From: Craterostigma plantagineum
Lineage: Eukaryota > Streptophyta > Magnoliopsida > Lamiales > Linderniaceae
NCBI GenBank assembly: GCA_027422505.1
Contig: JAPQWV010000481.1
Location: forward strand, 413,001-477,000
Length of the DNA: 64,000 bases
Direction of reading: 5' to 3'
The notes under the pieces are model-generated. The model saw only the letters and a list, made by a program, of their open reading frames with translations, did not search any database and was not told the DNA's origin. Numbering within the stretch: position 1 is the stretch's first letter; each line of letters opens with the position of its first letter. Positions 10,040 to 19,110 of the stretch are shown here, in pieces. The position numbers and the translations under genes were made by a program.

Positions 10040-11270
10040 TATTCCAGATGGTATCCCATTAGATATTCCTAATCAATATGATACGTTTTTCTCCCTCATA
10101 TTCATCAAAATTATATTTTTTTTGTGTGTTTAAACACTATGTGGAATAATATATATCAGTGTAATAATATATAAGGGTGTTTTAACACTTAGGCTCCCTT
10201 TACTTTGTTAGAAAAGCTAGATAAAGTACATTCAGTCCAGCATAATATTGTTCAGTTTTCAATTTATGGATTTGGATAAAGCCCGAGATAAAGGTGAGCC
10301 CGCTACTGTAAACTCTCGTATCCCAGATAAGTTATCTAGTGGGCTTGGGCAAGTTTATTAATCCAACAACTACTATTATTCATGAAATTACCAAAAAGAC
10401 CCTTCACTCTGAAAACCCCAAATTACGTTCTCTCAGATGATTTGAGCAGACCACAGACCATATTTATGGAGGCCACTCGAGATTTTCAAGGCGGTCTTGG
10501 ACGGTGCCTCTTCGAAGGTTTTCTGATCTACTTCTAATCTCCTCGGATCATCCGGAAATGAAGAGCGGGTATAGGTTCAATGGGCAAGCTCCAAGCTTTG
10601 CCTTCTCGAAGTGTTCCTCTTCCCTGCAAAAGGCCGACTGCGCTTATGCACCAGTAAGATGGTAGATGGGAGATGAATCATGCTCTATTCAAATTTGGCT
10701 TAGTGTAAATAATCCACGGCTTTCTTTGCGCTTCTGTTTTTTTTTCAGTTTCATTTATATGTCGACAGATGTGGAAGGTACATACATACAAATCTAAAAG
10801 CGAGTGATAGGTATCGATTTTTAGCTCGTTTTTAGCAATGATTTTCAGTAGATATCGGTAGATGTAAGTTTGAGCAATTATGTAAATAGCAAAAAATCTG
10901 TATATCAGCAGACATTTGGCAATCAAAGTTGCCGATGTCAAAGGTATGTAGGAGAAGAGTTTCTGGGGAAGAAAAAGCTAGTTGGGCATGAGATCGGCTT
11001 TAACCAATTTGATCATCACTGCATTTGTATCCCTATTGAACGCTCATGTCTTGTTAGGTTGAATTTTATCAAATGGGTATATTTGTCAAATTGAATATAT
11101 GAAAATGAGGTACGCAGTTGGCAAGTGAACAACAAAGAAGGAGATGGGACAAGATTATTATCTTTAGTTTTTATCTTGGGCTTTTTATATTCTGTTTTCC
11201 TGTGTGGCAAAGTAAACGCAGCCTTAGGATGTAATGATATTTCCTAAGTTGGAATACCTAGGGACACAGT
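10040..11270. repeat. Host repeat copy A, interrupted by a PIF-like element
   Basis: Flanks at 10040-10191 and 11224-11270 join into a sequence that matches 11350-11519 plus 11902-11925 (copy B). Shared phrases are ATCATCAAAATTATAT, TTGTGTTTAAACAC, GGGTGT-TAACACTT and TTTCCTAAGTTGGAATAC. Copy A lacks the small element present in copy B and copy B lacks the 1-kb element present in copy A. Confidence 0.75.
10192..11223. mobile_element. Non-autonomous PIF/Harbinger-like element, 1032 bp, TSD TTA
   Basis: Begins GGCTCCCTTTACTTTG and ends CAAAGTAAACGCAGCC, imperfect inverted repeats, flanked by TTA at 10189-10191 and 11224-11226. The unoccupied paralogous site at 11488-11516 supports these limits. 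There is no transposase, only short unrecognised frames. The three-base TTA duplication is the PIF/Harbinger hallmark. Confidence 0.82.
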
Positions 11271-11349
11271 TTGGAACCGATGATCTCTAATTCGCTTGAC
11301 ATTTATTGTCTTGATAGACCTCACAGTGCTTGGGATTCTATTGCAAATT

Positions 11350-11930
11350 GTATTTCACTAGGTATTCTAAATCAATAATATATGTCTTCCTATCTCCTAA
11401 TCATCAAAATTATATATTTCTTTTTTGTGTTTAAACACTCGGTGTAATGATATCTATTGGTCTAAAAATATACGGGTGTCTAAACACTTGGTAGAGGAAA
11501 GTGTAACGATGTTTCCTAAGAGCAACTCCAATGGAGCTGCAAAATCTGAAAAGTACCCAAAATTTGCTCCAATCGTACTCTAAAATCAAATGCGTTGATT
11601 AGCTTCTCTCTCCTCAATATAACCCATATATGCGATTGACCGGAAAATATGTGTTTCTACTTTTAAATATTATTTATAAGTCCTTTTTGTAATTAAATGA
11701 AAACAGTTACTGTACATATTCACGCGACACGAGGTTGGAGGATACAAAAGCTGGTTCTCAGAATTTATTGTACACATTCACGCAATGCGGGGACTCCCAT
11801 TTGAGTTTGAAAATGGGTTTATGGTTTGGAGAAAAATTACTGCATTTTGTGTTTGAGAATGAGTTTGAGTTTGAGAATGGGTTCTTCGGTTGGAGACGGT
11901 CTAAGTTGGAATACACTGTAGTGGAATAAG
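11350..11930. repeat. Host repeat copy B, interrupted by a small PIF-like element
   Basis: Second copy of the host sequence described at 10040-11270. It is continuous across the site where copy A carries its 1-kb insertion, and split by the 382-bp element at 11520-11901. Confidence 0.75.
11520..11901. mobile_element. PIF/Tourist-like MITE, 382 bp, TSD TAA
   Basis: Begins GAGCAACTCCAATGG and ends CGGTTGGAGACGGTC, imperfect inverted repeats, flanked by TAA at 11517-11519 and 11902-11904. The empty site TTTCCTAAGTTGGAAT is present at 11240-11254, which proves the boundaries. It is a shorter relative of the element at 55907-57052; both share TTTGAGAATG-rich subterminal sequence next to the right end. 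Confidence 0.9.
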
Positions 11931-12067
11931 GATGGAATAGAAGGATCTCGTACGGACCTGAAACGACACATACATGCAAATTAAATTTGTTAGAACCCAA
12001 TTGATTTCTATAACCATCAATGTTACGTTTTGCTTCAAATTGAACTTTTGTTACTAAAAAATTTGAC

Positions 12068-12072
12068 ATATA

Positions 12073-12119
<47 letters not shown>

Positions 12120-12120
12120 A
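12068..12120. repeat. TA microsatellite
   Basis: An almost pure TA tract of about 40 bases, upstream of the bHLH gene. Confidence 0.9.
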
Positions 12121-12149
12121 GAAATTACAGAGAAAAACGACAAAAAGGG

Positions 12150-12420
12150 TTTCATTAAGTGAAACAGCTCAAGTGTACAGCCAAAGCCTGGCCAATCCCA
12201 CATGGCTCGTGCCCATCTCTATCTATCTCTTATTACAACCTTTTTTTTTCACTCAATTCATTCACTTGCAAACCCTTTCTCTATCTATATATCAATCTCT
12301 CTTCCCCGTTTTTCATTGTTTGTTTAGAACATCACAACACTTAAATCTTCTATCATCTGTTGATTGTTGTGCTAGTTCTTACATTTGTGAAGCTTTCTGT
12401 CATTTTTAGATAACTAAATT
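12150..12420 (+). promoter_or_regulatory. Putative promoter/5' leader of the bHLH gene
   Basis: A CT-rich stretch (12210-12320: TCTCTATCTATC, poly-T, CTTTCTCTATC) typical of plant 5' leaders precedes the ATG at 12421. No firm TATA box or start site can be assigned; the CTATATATCAATC near 12287 is a candidate. Confidence 0.35.
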
Positions 12421-12642
12421 ATGGGATGCAAGAAAATGAAGATTTTGAGAAGAAAAACGAGGAAAGATCAGAAATTTTCATCGAAGGTAATGAAGCTTCA
12501 GAAGATCATACCAGGAGGAAAAGGAATGAACCCAGAAATGCTTTTGCTTAGGACAGCAGATTATATCTTGAATTTGAAGTCACAGGTTCATGTATTGCAG
12601 TATTTGTCGGATTTGTACCTTCGTCATGGAAAGAACATCTAA
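12421..12642 (+). CDS. UPB1: UPBEAT1-like atypical bHLH protein
   Basis: A complete 73-residue frame. A basic Lys/Arg-rich N-terminus (residues 1-25) leads into a helix-loop-helix: KVMKLQKIIPGGKGMN (helix 1 and loop) then LLLRTADYILNLKSQVHVLQ (helix 2), ending YLSDLYLRHGK. The pattern L-x-x-I-P-G-x-K-x-x-N...F/L-L-x-T-A-D-Y-I-L-x-L and the final LSDLY are those of UPBEAT1, a nuclear bHLH that in Arabidopsis represses peroxidase genes and so sets the reactive-oxygen balance of the root transition zone. The protein is shorter than Arabidopsis UPB1 (about 100 residues), lacking part of the N-terminal extension. It has no intron, as in that family. The basic region lacks a canonical E-box-reading set, so it may act mainly by dimerising. 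This is the only host gene in the window that looks intact. Confidence 0.65.
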   Translation: MGCKKMKILRRKTRKDQKFSSKVMKLQKIIPGGKGMNPEMLLLRTADYILNLKSQVHVLQYLSDLYLRHGKNI

Positions 12643-13020
12643 TCTTGTAATCTTCATACTATAATATATATATATATATATATATAATATATATTATGTA
12701 ACCCTTTTCTTCTATGAGGGAATTGATATTTTATAACAATTTTCGTGGGAGGTTAGGGTTGCTTTCTTTTTCCTTGTGTTGTACAAAACCATGCACCGTT
12801 TGCATTTCGAACAATTTTATTCTTACATGGTTTGTTATATTCTTGACGATGTGAGTGAAGGAAGAATAAAGGGTAAAGTTTTTCCATGTAATGAAAAATT
12901 ATAATATTTTCTTGTTCCTTCGACGAGGGAAGAAGAAATACTGACGACACTACATAGGGTCCTTAGAGGAGTTCTATTAGGGACTGTTAGGAGTCGAGCC
13001 GCCCAAGATTCTTTCTTTGA
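12643..13020. other. 3' flank of the bHLH gene with TA microsatellite
   Basis: TA tract at about 12662-12694, otherwise AT-rich. No second gene seen. Confidence 0.5.
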
Positions 13021-13690
13021 TGTATATTTATGTTTGCAGCGTTTCTTGATTGACAATAGATCAAAATTTATCGAATTCGATCAAGAATACAAACGGAAAA
13101 GCCAGAAATTGCACAGCGGTTTTACGTGGTTCGGTTCTGAAAAACCTACGTCCACGGGGCCTCAAGAAGATGATTTTTGATGCGGGTATGACCCCAATCA
13201 ACAAGAATTTTTGTCCGGAAAATCAAGGTGAGAGCCGTGACGGAAGAAATCGTGGAGGAAATGTATGAAAAAGGATGGAAAAAATAAAGAGACAATGATT
13301 TACGTGGTTCGGATTCGGGTGATCCTACGTCCACAGGCTGCCGAAGGATATTTTCTATTAATCGAGTAAGATTACACACCCAATCTCACATTCTCTCAGG
13401 TTTACAAGTGATTTCAAGCCTCAAAAGATAAAGAAAAGATAAAGGGAGGGAGAGAGAATGTGCATGTTATTGTTGTGTTAGTGTGTGTGGAATATGTGAA
13501 GGAGGTGCTGTAAAATGGATATGAGCCCTTATTTATACTGCAAGCTTATCTGAAGGGTTTTGTACTGCTCTCCCTCTTGTCCAGCTGGCCAGCTTTGGGA
13601 CGACTAAAAGCACTCTATGCTATAACCTGGGATACAACAGCTACATGCGTATTATTGTCAGACTGGCATATCCTCCTTCTGGACAGAATT
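13021..13690. mobile_element. Retrotransposon-like non-coding fragment with internal repeat
   Basis: The phrase TTACGTGGTTCGG followed by CCTACGTCCAC occurs twice (13121-13160 and 13301-13340). This paired phrase is common in plant repetitive DNA, usually LTR retrotransposon leaders. No coding domain and no LTR pair found here. Confidence 0.4.
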
Positions 13691-14249
13691 ACATAAATAG
13701 TGATATTTTAATAATCAAATTACAAAACTAGTTGAATTTTTATGAGAATTACAAAACTAATCAACTTTTTAAATTCTAACTATCATTATTTTCATTTCTA
13801 CCACAAAATACGTAAAACTACAAAATTTCGTTAATATTATCTTAAACTAACATAAGACTTGTTAATAATTATATTTTACCAAACTATTTTTAATTTTTTT
13901 TCCAAAATATACTAATTAAAGAAATAAATAAAATGAAAATTAATTAAATGTAATCTAACTTGCACTCCACGTGATTAATTAAAATAATTATTATTATTGA
14001 AAACATGCTTTTACTATTGTTTTATTAGTTAATAAATTGAACGAAAACTAAAATTCGAACAATCTCACAGTTACTTGGACAACGAGTGTTCTTGTTCCTT
14101 GTAAACCATAGCGTCCCTCACGTTAATCATGCCAGTCAAGTATATTATTATTATATAATAATTCCTCTACTTTTTTAGGTTTGCAAGTATGTGAAAGTTC
14201 ATCCATGTAAATATGTTCCAAATGATTTTAATTTGAAATAATTGAGACA
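13691..14249. other. AT-rich spacer, no gene seen
   Basis: The phrase AATTACAAAACTA is repeated at 13719 and 13747. Nothing else recognised. Confidence 0.4.
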
Positions 14250-15449
14250 ACGTGTCTCCTGGTTGGCCATAATAAACAATGTTTCTCTTTCAAAATATCT
14301 CGTTGTCAGGGCCATTTATGTTTCTTCCATACATTACCCCTGACCTCCAGCTATCCCCCTTACCTGCCCCATATCCTGAAAGTTGCTGTTTGCAGGTTGT
14401 TAGGTCAGGAGGAATGCTGGATCAAAAATTACCCCTATCAACCAGTCCTCCTACTCTGAATTGATATATGCAAAATATTGCAGTTCGGGGTATAAATAAG
14501 AAAGCATTCCTCCTTTGGTGTCCTTAAATTTCTTCCGCCTAATTGTACCGCTTTTACTTTGACAGGGTCACATTTCCTGCAGCAAAAAGGCCCATCCTTA
14601 CTGAGACTCATGTCCTCCACGTGTCCCCTGGTAGGCCATAAACAATTCTCGCCTCCTCAAACATCTCGATGTCAGGGCTATTTGTACTTGCTCCATACGC
14701 TACCTCTTACCTCCAGCTCTCCCACTCGTCTACCCTATATCCCGAAAGCTGACCTTTCTAGGTCACTGGATCAGGAGGAGTGCTGGATCGAAGATCACTC
14801 CTATCAAATATCCTGCTAGAGGCGACTCTTAAGCTCTCCCGAACACTTCCTTAGCTTTCCTAATTGCTTTCTTTGGCCCTTCCGAATAGTTCCATAGCTC
14901 TCTGGAATATCTCCCTAGCTCCTCCAAACACCACTTCGTCCATCGCCTCTGGCCGAACCTCGTACCTAGTCATTGCCTCCTTCAGATTCAACCTCCTACT
15001 CTGTTGTTTATCTTTATTTTTGGCGTGCTCGATATTCTGCCTCTGTCAACCAGAGGTGAAAGTTAACTCTCTACAGGTTGTTAGGTTTGGAGGAATGCTG
15101 GATCGAAGATTACCCCTATCAATCAGTCCCCCTACTCTGAATTGTAATATGCCAAATATTGCAGTTCGGAGTATTACTAAGAAAGCATTCCTCCTTTCGT
15201 GTCCTTAAATTTCTCCCGCCTTATTATACCACTGTTACTATTAGAGCACGCTCTCTTCTCCCCTTGGCTTCAGTTCATAATTAGGCCCAAATTTTGACCA
15301 CTCTTTATCCTGACGTACCATACCCGTGCATTATCATTTTCTCCCCCTCCCAAGAAGTTCCAAACAGCTTAGGACTTCACATGTCTTCACGAAGATAAAC
15401 GTAGCAATCTCCACTAGATGACTTGGATATTCACCAGCCAATGCCTTGT

Positions 15450-15740
15450 CGGATATCCTGATTAGATAGATCGCATCATCCATTTGCTAGCTCATAGTTA
15501 AACCCTTTATCAAATAGATCAGGTCCCTTTTGCCATTAGAGAGTCGGACTTGAAAATCCTGATCGTATAGATCAGGTCTTTGTGAGCCGGCGGAGAGCTG
15601 GAATCCGAAGAGCCGACCTTGAATCCTCAGGATCCTGATAAGATAGATCAGGTCTTCATTCGCCAGCTCGAGGCTGGACTCCTAATCGAATAGATCAGGT
15701 CTCTTTGTCGACAGATAGCTGATGTAGAACTCCCGCTCCA
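15450..15740 (+). repeat. Degenerate ~60-bp tandem repeat (ATAGATCAGGTC core)
   Basis: TAGATCAGGTCT recurs at about 15518, 15567, 15646 and 15700, each followed at similar distance by a GCCAGC/GAGCTGGA phrase. Substantially diverged. Confidence 0.6.
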
Positions 15741-16129
15741 AAAGCCAGGTCTTCATATGTTAGCGTGGGAGCCGGGTTACAATGATGTGGACCTTCCTAG
15801 TCTCCTTCATGTCGTAGAAACATAAATGGACCTTCTTAATGAAAATTTGCTCATCAGCTCGAAGCTCGACTCAAGGATCCCGTGGAAAGCCGGACCTAGA
15901 TTATCCCGAACACATAATTCGGGCCTTCGCTTGCCAGCTCGAGGTATCCCCTTGAAGTATGTTAGCCTTGGCGTGCCAACGGAGAATTGGGATAGGGTAT
16001 TCCGAAAAGTTGGGTCCAGTGTTACCCACCACATTGGAGCTGGACTTAGATATCCCGATGAAGTAGGTCGGCTCTTAAATGCAGGCACAGAAATGGACTT
16101 AGATACCCAAATTGATATCTTGGGTATTC

Positions 16130-16395
16130 GGGTGCCAACATGTAGCTGGACTTAGATATCCCAAACAGATAATCTGGGCCTTCATGTGCCAGCACGGAGG
16201 TGGACTTAGATATCCCAAACAGATAGTTTCTTCACGTGCTAGCACGGAGCTGGACTTAGATATCCCAAACCGATAGTTTGGGCCTTCACGTGCCATCATG
16301 GAGTTGGACATAGATATCCCAAGCAGATAGTTTGGGCGTTCCTGTGACAGAGCGGAGCTGGACTTAGATATCACAAACTGATAGTCTGGTTCGGT
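16130..16395 (+). repeat. ~56-bp tandem repeat, about five copies
   Basis: Each unit carries GCTGGACTTAGATATCCCAAAC and AGATAGTTTGGGCC then CACGTGCCAGCACGGA, with units starting near 16145, 16200, 16250, 16307 and 16363. It looks like a continuation of the looser repeats at 15450-16100, which share GAGCTGGACTTAGATATCCC. Confidence 0.85.
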
Positions 16396-16800
16396 TGTTG
16401 CTCCAAAAATTATTTTTGACTTCTAGTCAAGGGACTCGCCATTGGTCGTCTGGAGGTCCATGCCAGAAATGATCGGGAAACCTACACCAGCAAGCTAGTC
16501 AAAATATCAGTACTGGAAGGTTAGCATCACTTGAGAAGGCTAGGGCTTATGGGCTTTGTTTCCAACCTAGAGCTTAGCCAGACTTAGAGGCTCCATGCCA
16601 TGTTTTCCCAGAATTCTGCTTATGCCTTGTCTCATCCCGGGCTTACATTTCCTCTTAAGTATTCATAGCCCACCTTTCTATCAATGTTGAGGACATGTGC
16701 TGCCACTACTCACCACTCCCCCTGCTCCGAATTGTGCTGGTATTTATCTGCGCATTTGAAGTATGTGAAGAGCGCGCTTCCTCATTCGTCAACATCGGTA

Positions 16801-16812
16801 CCCCCCCCCCCC
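16801..16812. repeat. Poly-C homopolymer
   Basis: A run of about twelve C residues, a likely length-polymorphic or assembly-sensitive point. Confidence 0.8.
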
Positions 16813-16999
16813 ACATTTTGGTGGTCCGCCTCGGCCCTTCCTTGTATATTGTGGTGCCCTGAACGATTACTTATCAAAGACGTTCCTTTTTTATGCTCTC
16901 CTCTCTTGACACTCGAAAGAGTTCTCCATCTAGCGCAGGGCCAGGGTTTGCTGGTTTTGTCCTCCACTTGGGTTTGAGCCAGAGTCTAAGAGCTTTCTT

Positions 17000-17412
17000 T
17001 CGTACCTGGAGAAATCCAGGGCCAGCAAGGTATCAACCCAGAGAGATCCGGGGCTGAGAGGCGCTTTTCGGTGCCGGGAGTAGTCCCGAGCCAGCATAGA
17101 CCCAGAGTAATCAGGGGCCTAGAGGCTCCTTTTGGTGCCGAGAATAATCCTGAGCCATCTAGGTATCGATTTGGAGTAATTCGAGGCCTAGAGGCTACTT
17201 TTGTTGTCGGGAGTAATCCCGGGCCAGCTAGGTATCGACCGAAGTATTACAGGGCCTAGAGGCTCCTTTTGGTGCCGGAAGTAATCCCGGGCCAGCCAGG
17301 AATCGATCCAGAGTAATTCGGGGCCTAGAGGCTCCTTTGGGTGGCGGGAGCCCGGGCCAGCTAAGTAAACTCGGAGTAATCCGGGGTCTAGAGGCTCCTT
17401 TTTCCGCCCCAA
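17000..17412 (+). repeat. ~67-bp tandem repeat, about six copies
   Basis: The block GGGGCCTAGAGGCTCCTTTT-GGTGCCGG-GTAATCCCGGGCCAGC-AGGTATCGA recurs with the GCCTAGAGGC core near 17053, 17117, 17184, 17254, 17323 and 17386. GCCTAGAGGC is nearly palindromic. Confidence 0.85.
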
Positions 17413-17783
17413 ACTAAGCCAGGGCTTATGGTCTTTAATTTTGTCATGAGCTACGTTGGGGCTTAGAGGCTTTGGTTCCCGCCTGGAGCTAGGTCAGGGC
17501 CTACGGTCTTCTATTGCCAACGGAGAGCTGGACTGTCATACATGCCAAACCTGAAAAGCTACAACCACAGGCAACTCCAACGCACTAGATGCGATGAGCG
17601 TCGTGAAATAAAATAATAATGAAATAGTATTTAGTAACTGCATAGTGAAACAATGCGCTATGACAGGTTAGAAGTAAGTCTATACAAATAAATTCCAGCA
17701 CCTAGCCCAGCATCCCTCCTGATCTAGTGATCTAGAAAAGTCAGATTTTGAGATATGGGGTAGATGAGGGGAAAAGCTGGAGG

Positions 17784-18550
17784 TAGGGTTGTAAACGACC
17801 GAACCGAAGTGAATATTTGAGTTTTCTATTCGTATTCGTTAATGTTATTTGGTAGTCGTATTCGGTATTCGATTCGATACGAATAATAAAATCGATTCGA
17901 TTCTATTCGACAGTGGTATTCGACCGATTCGCGAATAATATTCGAATATTTGAATTTTTTCTTTTTCTTTTTTCAAAATACCTGTTAATACTAAAAATAC
18001 AAAATAACACATATCTGAAACATAAACCAAGGCAAAAGCGAGAAATTGTCAGAGAATAAAATTCAAGAACACCATTGTTGTGGCTACCGGTGGTCGGTGC
18101 GGTGGTGAAACCACTGGTGGCTGCCGGTGGTCGGTGCGGTGATGAGAGAGACTGCTGGTGGTTGTCGTGGTGGCTGGGAGAAAGAGAGTCGAGACAGAGC
18201 GCCGAGCCTGGTGGTTGTCGTGGTGGCTGGAGAAAGAGAGCTGAGAGAGATCGTGGGAAGCTGCAAGGGTTATTTGGTTATAAGAAATGAATCCACAAAA
18301 CTCTCATTGGGCCTAGTGGGCCTAACTAGTATATATAATATTATTTTGTATAATATAAATCAAATCGAATCGAATATTCGATAAATATACGAATCGAATA
18401 CATATATATTCGTATTCGTATTCGGTAGTTATTCAATTCGAAAAAAGTATTCGTATTCGTATTCGATATTCGAATATTCGAATTCAAATCTTAAAATTAT
18501 GAATCGAATCACGAATCGAATCGAAAAAGTTTGATTCTTTTGCAACCCTA
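17784..18550. mobile_element. Non-autonomous hAT element, 767 bp, 8-bp TSD
   Basis: Begins TAGGGTTGTAAA and ends TTTGCAACCCTA, with one mismatch between the inverted ends. Flanks are GCTGGAGG (17776-17783) and GCTGGATG (18551-18558), an 8-base duplication with one later change. Subterminal ends are filled with ATTCG/GAATCGAAT repeats. The centre (18075-18290) has GGTGG-rich repeats (two GTGGTTGTCGTGGTGGCTGG copies) but no recognised protein. It splits the inverted module of the surrounding element. Confidence 0.85.
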
Positions 18551-18745
18551 GCTGGATGTCAAAGGTAGTTGAGTGGGAGGGCTAGGAGTCAAAGGTAGCG
18601 TGTGGAGGAGGCACATCGCATAATCCAACCTAATACTGACATCGAGGTGTTGAAAGAGACGAGACATTGTTTATGGCCGACCAGGGGACACGTGGAGGGT
18701 GCCGATTGGGGGACATTATGGTCAAAAGGAGGGCATGCCCATCAA

Positions 18746-19110
18746 TAGTACGCCTGCAACTGTTTTACCCTAGGTTGTACCCTTTGGGAGTCCTAATGGA
18801 GACCAACTGGGCCAGAGCCCAATAACAATATTCGCAGCAACCCAAATATTATAGTCTAAGATAATTAATTTAGTAGCCTAATAAAATAAATCGAGCCCAA
18901 TTCATTTGAGTCCAACGACTCTAAAAAGCCAATATTTAATTTATTTTAGCAACCCGAAACAATTAATTCTAGCAAGATATGATAATTAATCTCGATAATC
19001 CCAAAATAATTATTTTTAGAAACTAGCTAAAATAATTCCAGTAATGAAAAATAATTAATTCCTGCAGCCCAACATCAATAATTCATGCAGTCCAACAAGA
19101 TAATATCAGC
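18746..19110. other. Left part of the sequence interrupted by the hAT element
   Basis: Many AGCCCAA and AATAATTAATT phrases. The same style resumes at 21948, indicating one host repeat split by the hAT insertion. No gene seen. Confidence 0.45.

Larger units (their letters stand above)
14250..18745. mobile_element. Composite repeat-rich element of unknown class
   Basis: Three copies of a ~190-base module (CACGTGTCCCCTGG, GGCCATAAACAAT, ATCTCGATGTCAGGG, then a TCAGGAGGAATGCTGG end) lie at about 14255-14425 and 14610-14800 on the plus strand and 17690-18740 on the minus strand, the last split by a hAT insertion. A ~170-base block (14395-14570) is repeated directly at 15070-15240. Between them lie degenerate minisatellites at 15450-15740, 16130-16390 and 17000-17410. 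No pol, gag or transposase is recognisable. Tandem arrays in untranslated parts are known from large plant Ty3/gypsy elements; inverted end modules would instead suggest a DNA transposon. I leave the class open. Confidence 0.5.

Noticed and set aside
14279..15208. Shared peptide VVRSGGMLDQ-LPLS in several frames as a conserved protein
   Set aside because: The DNA itself is a repeated 48-base motif, so conservation reflects repeat copies, not coding.
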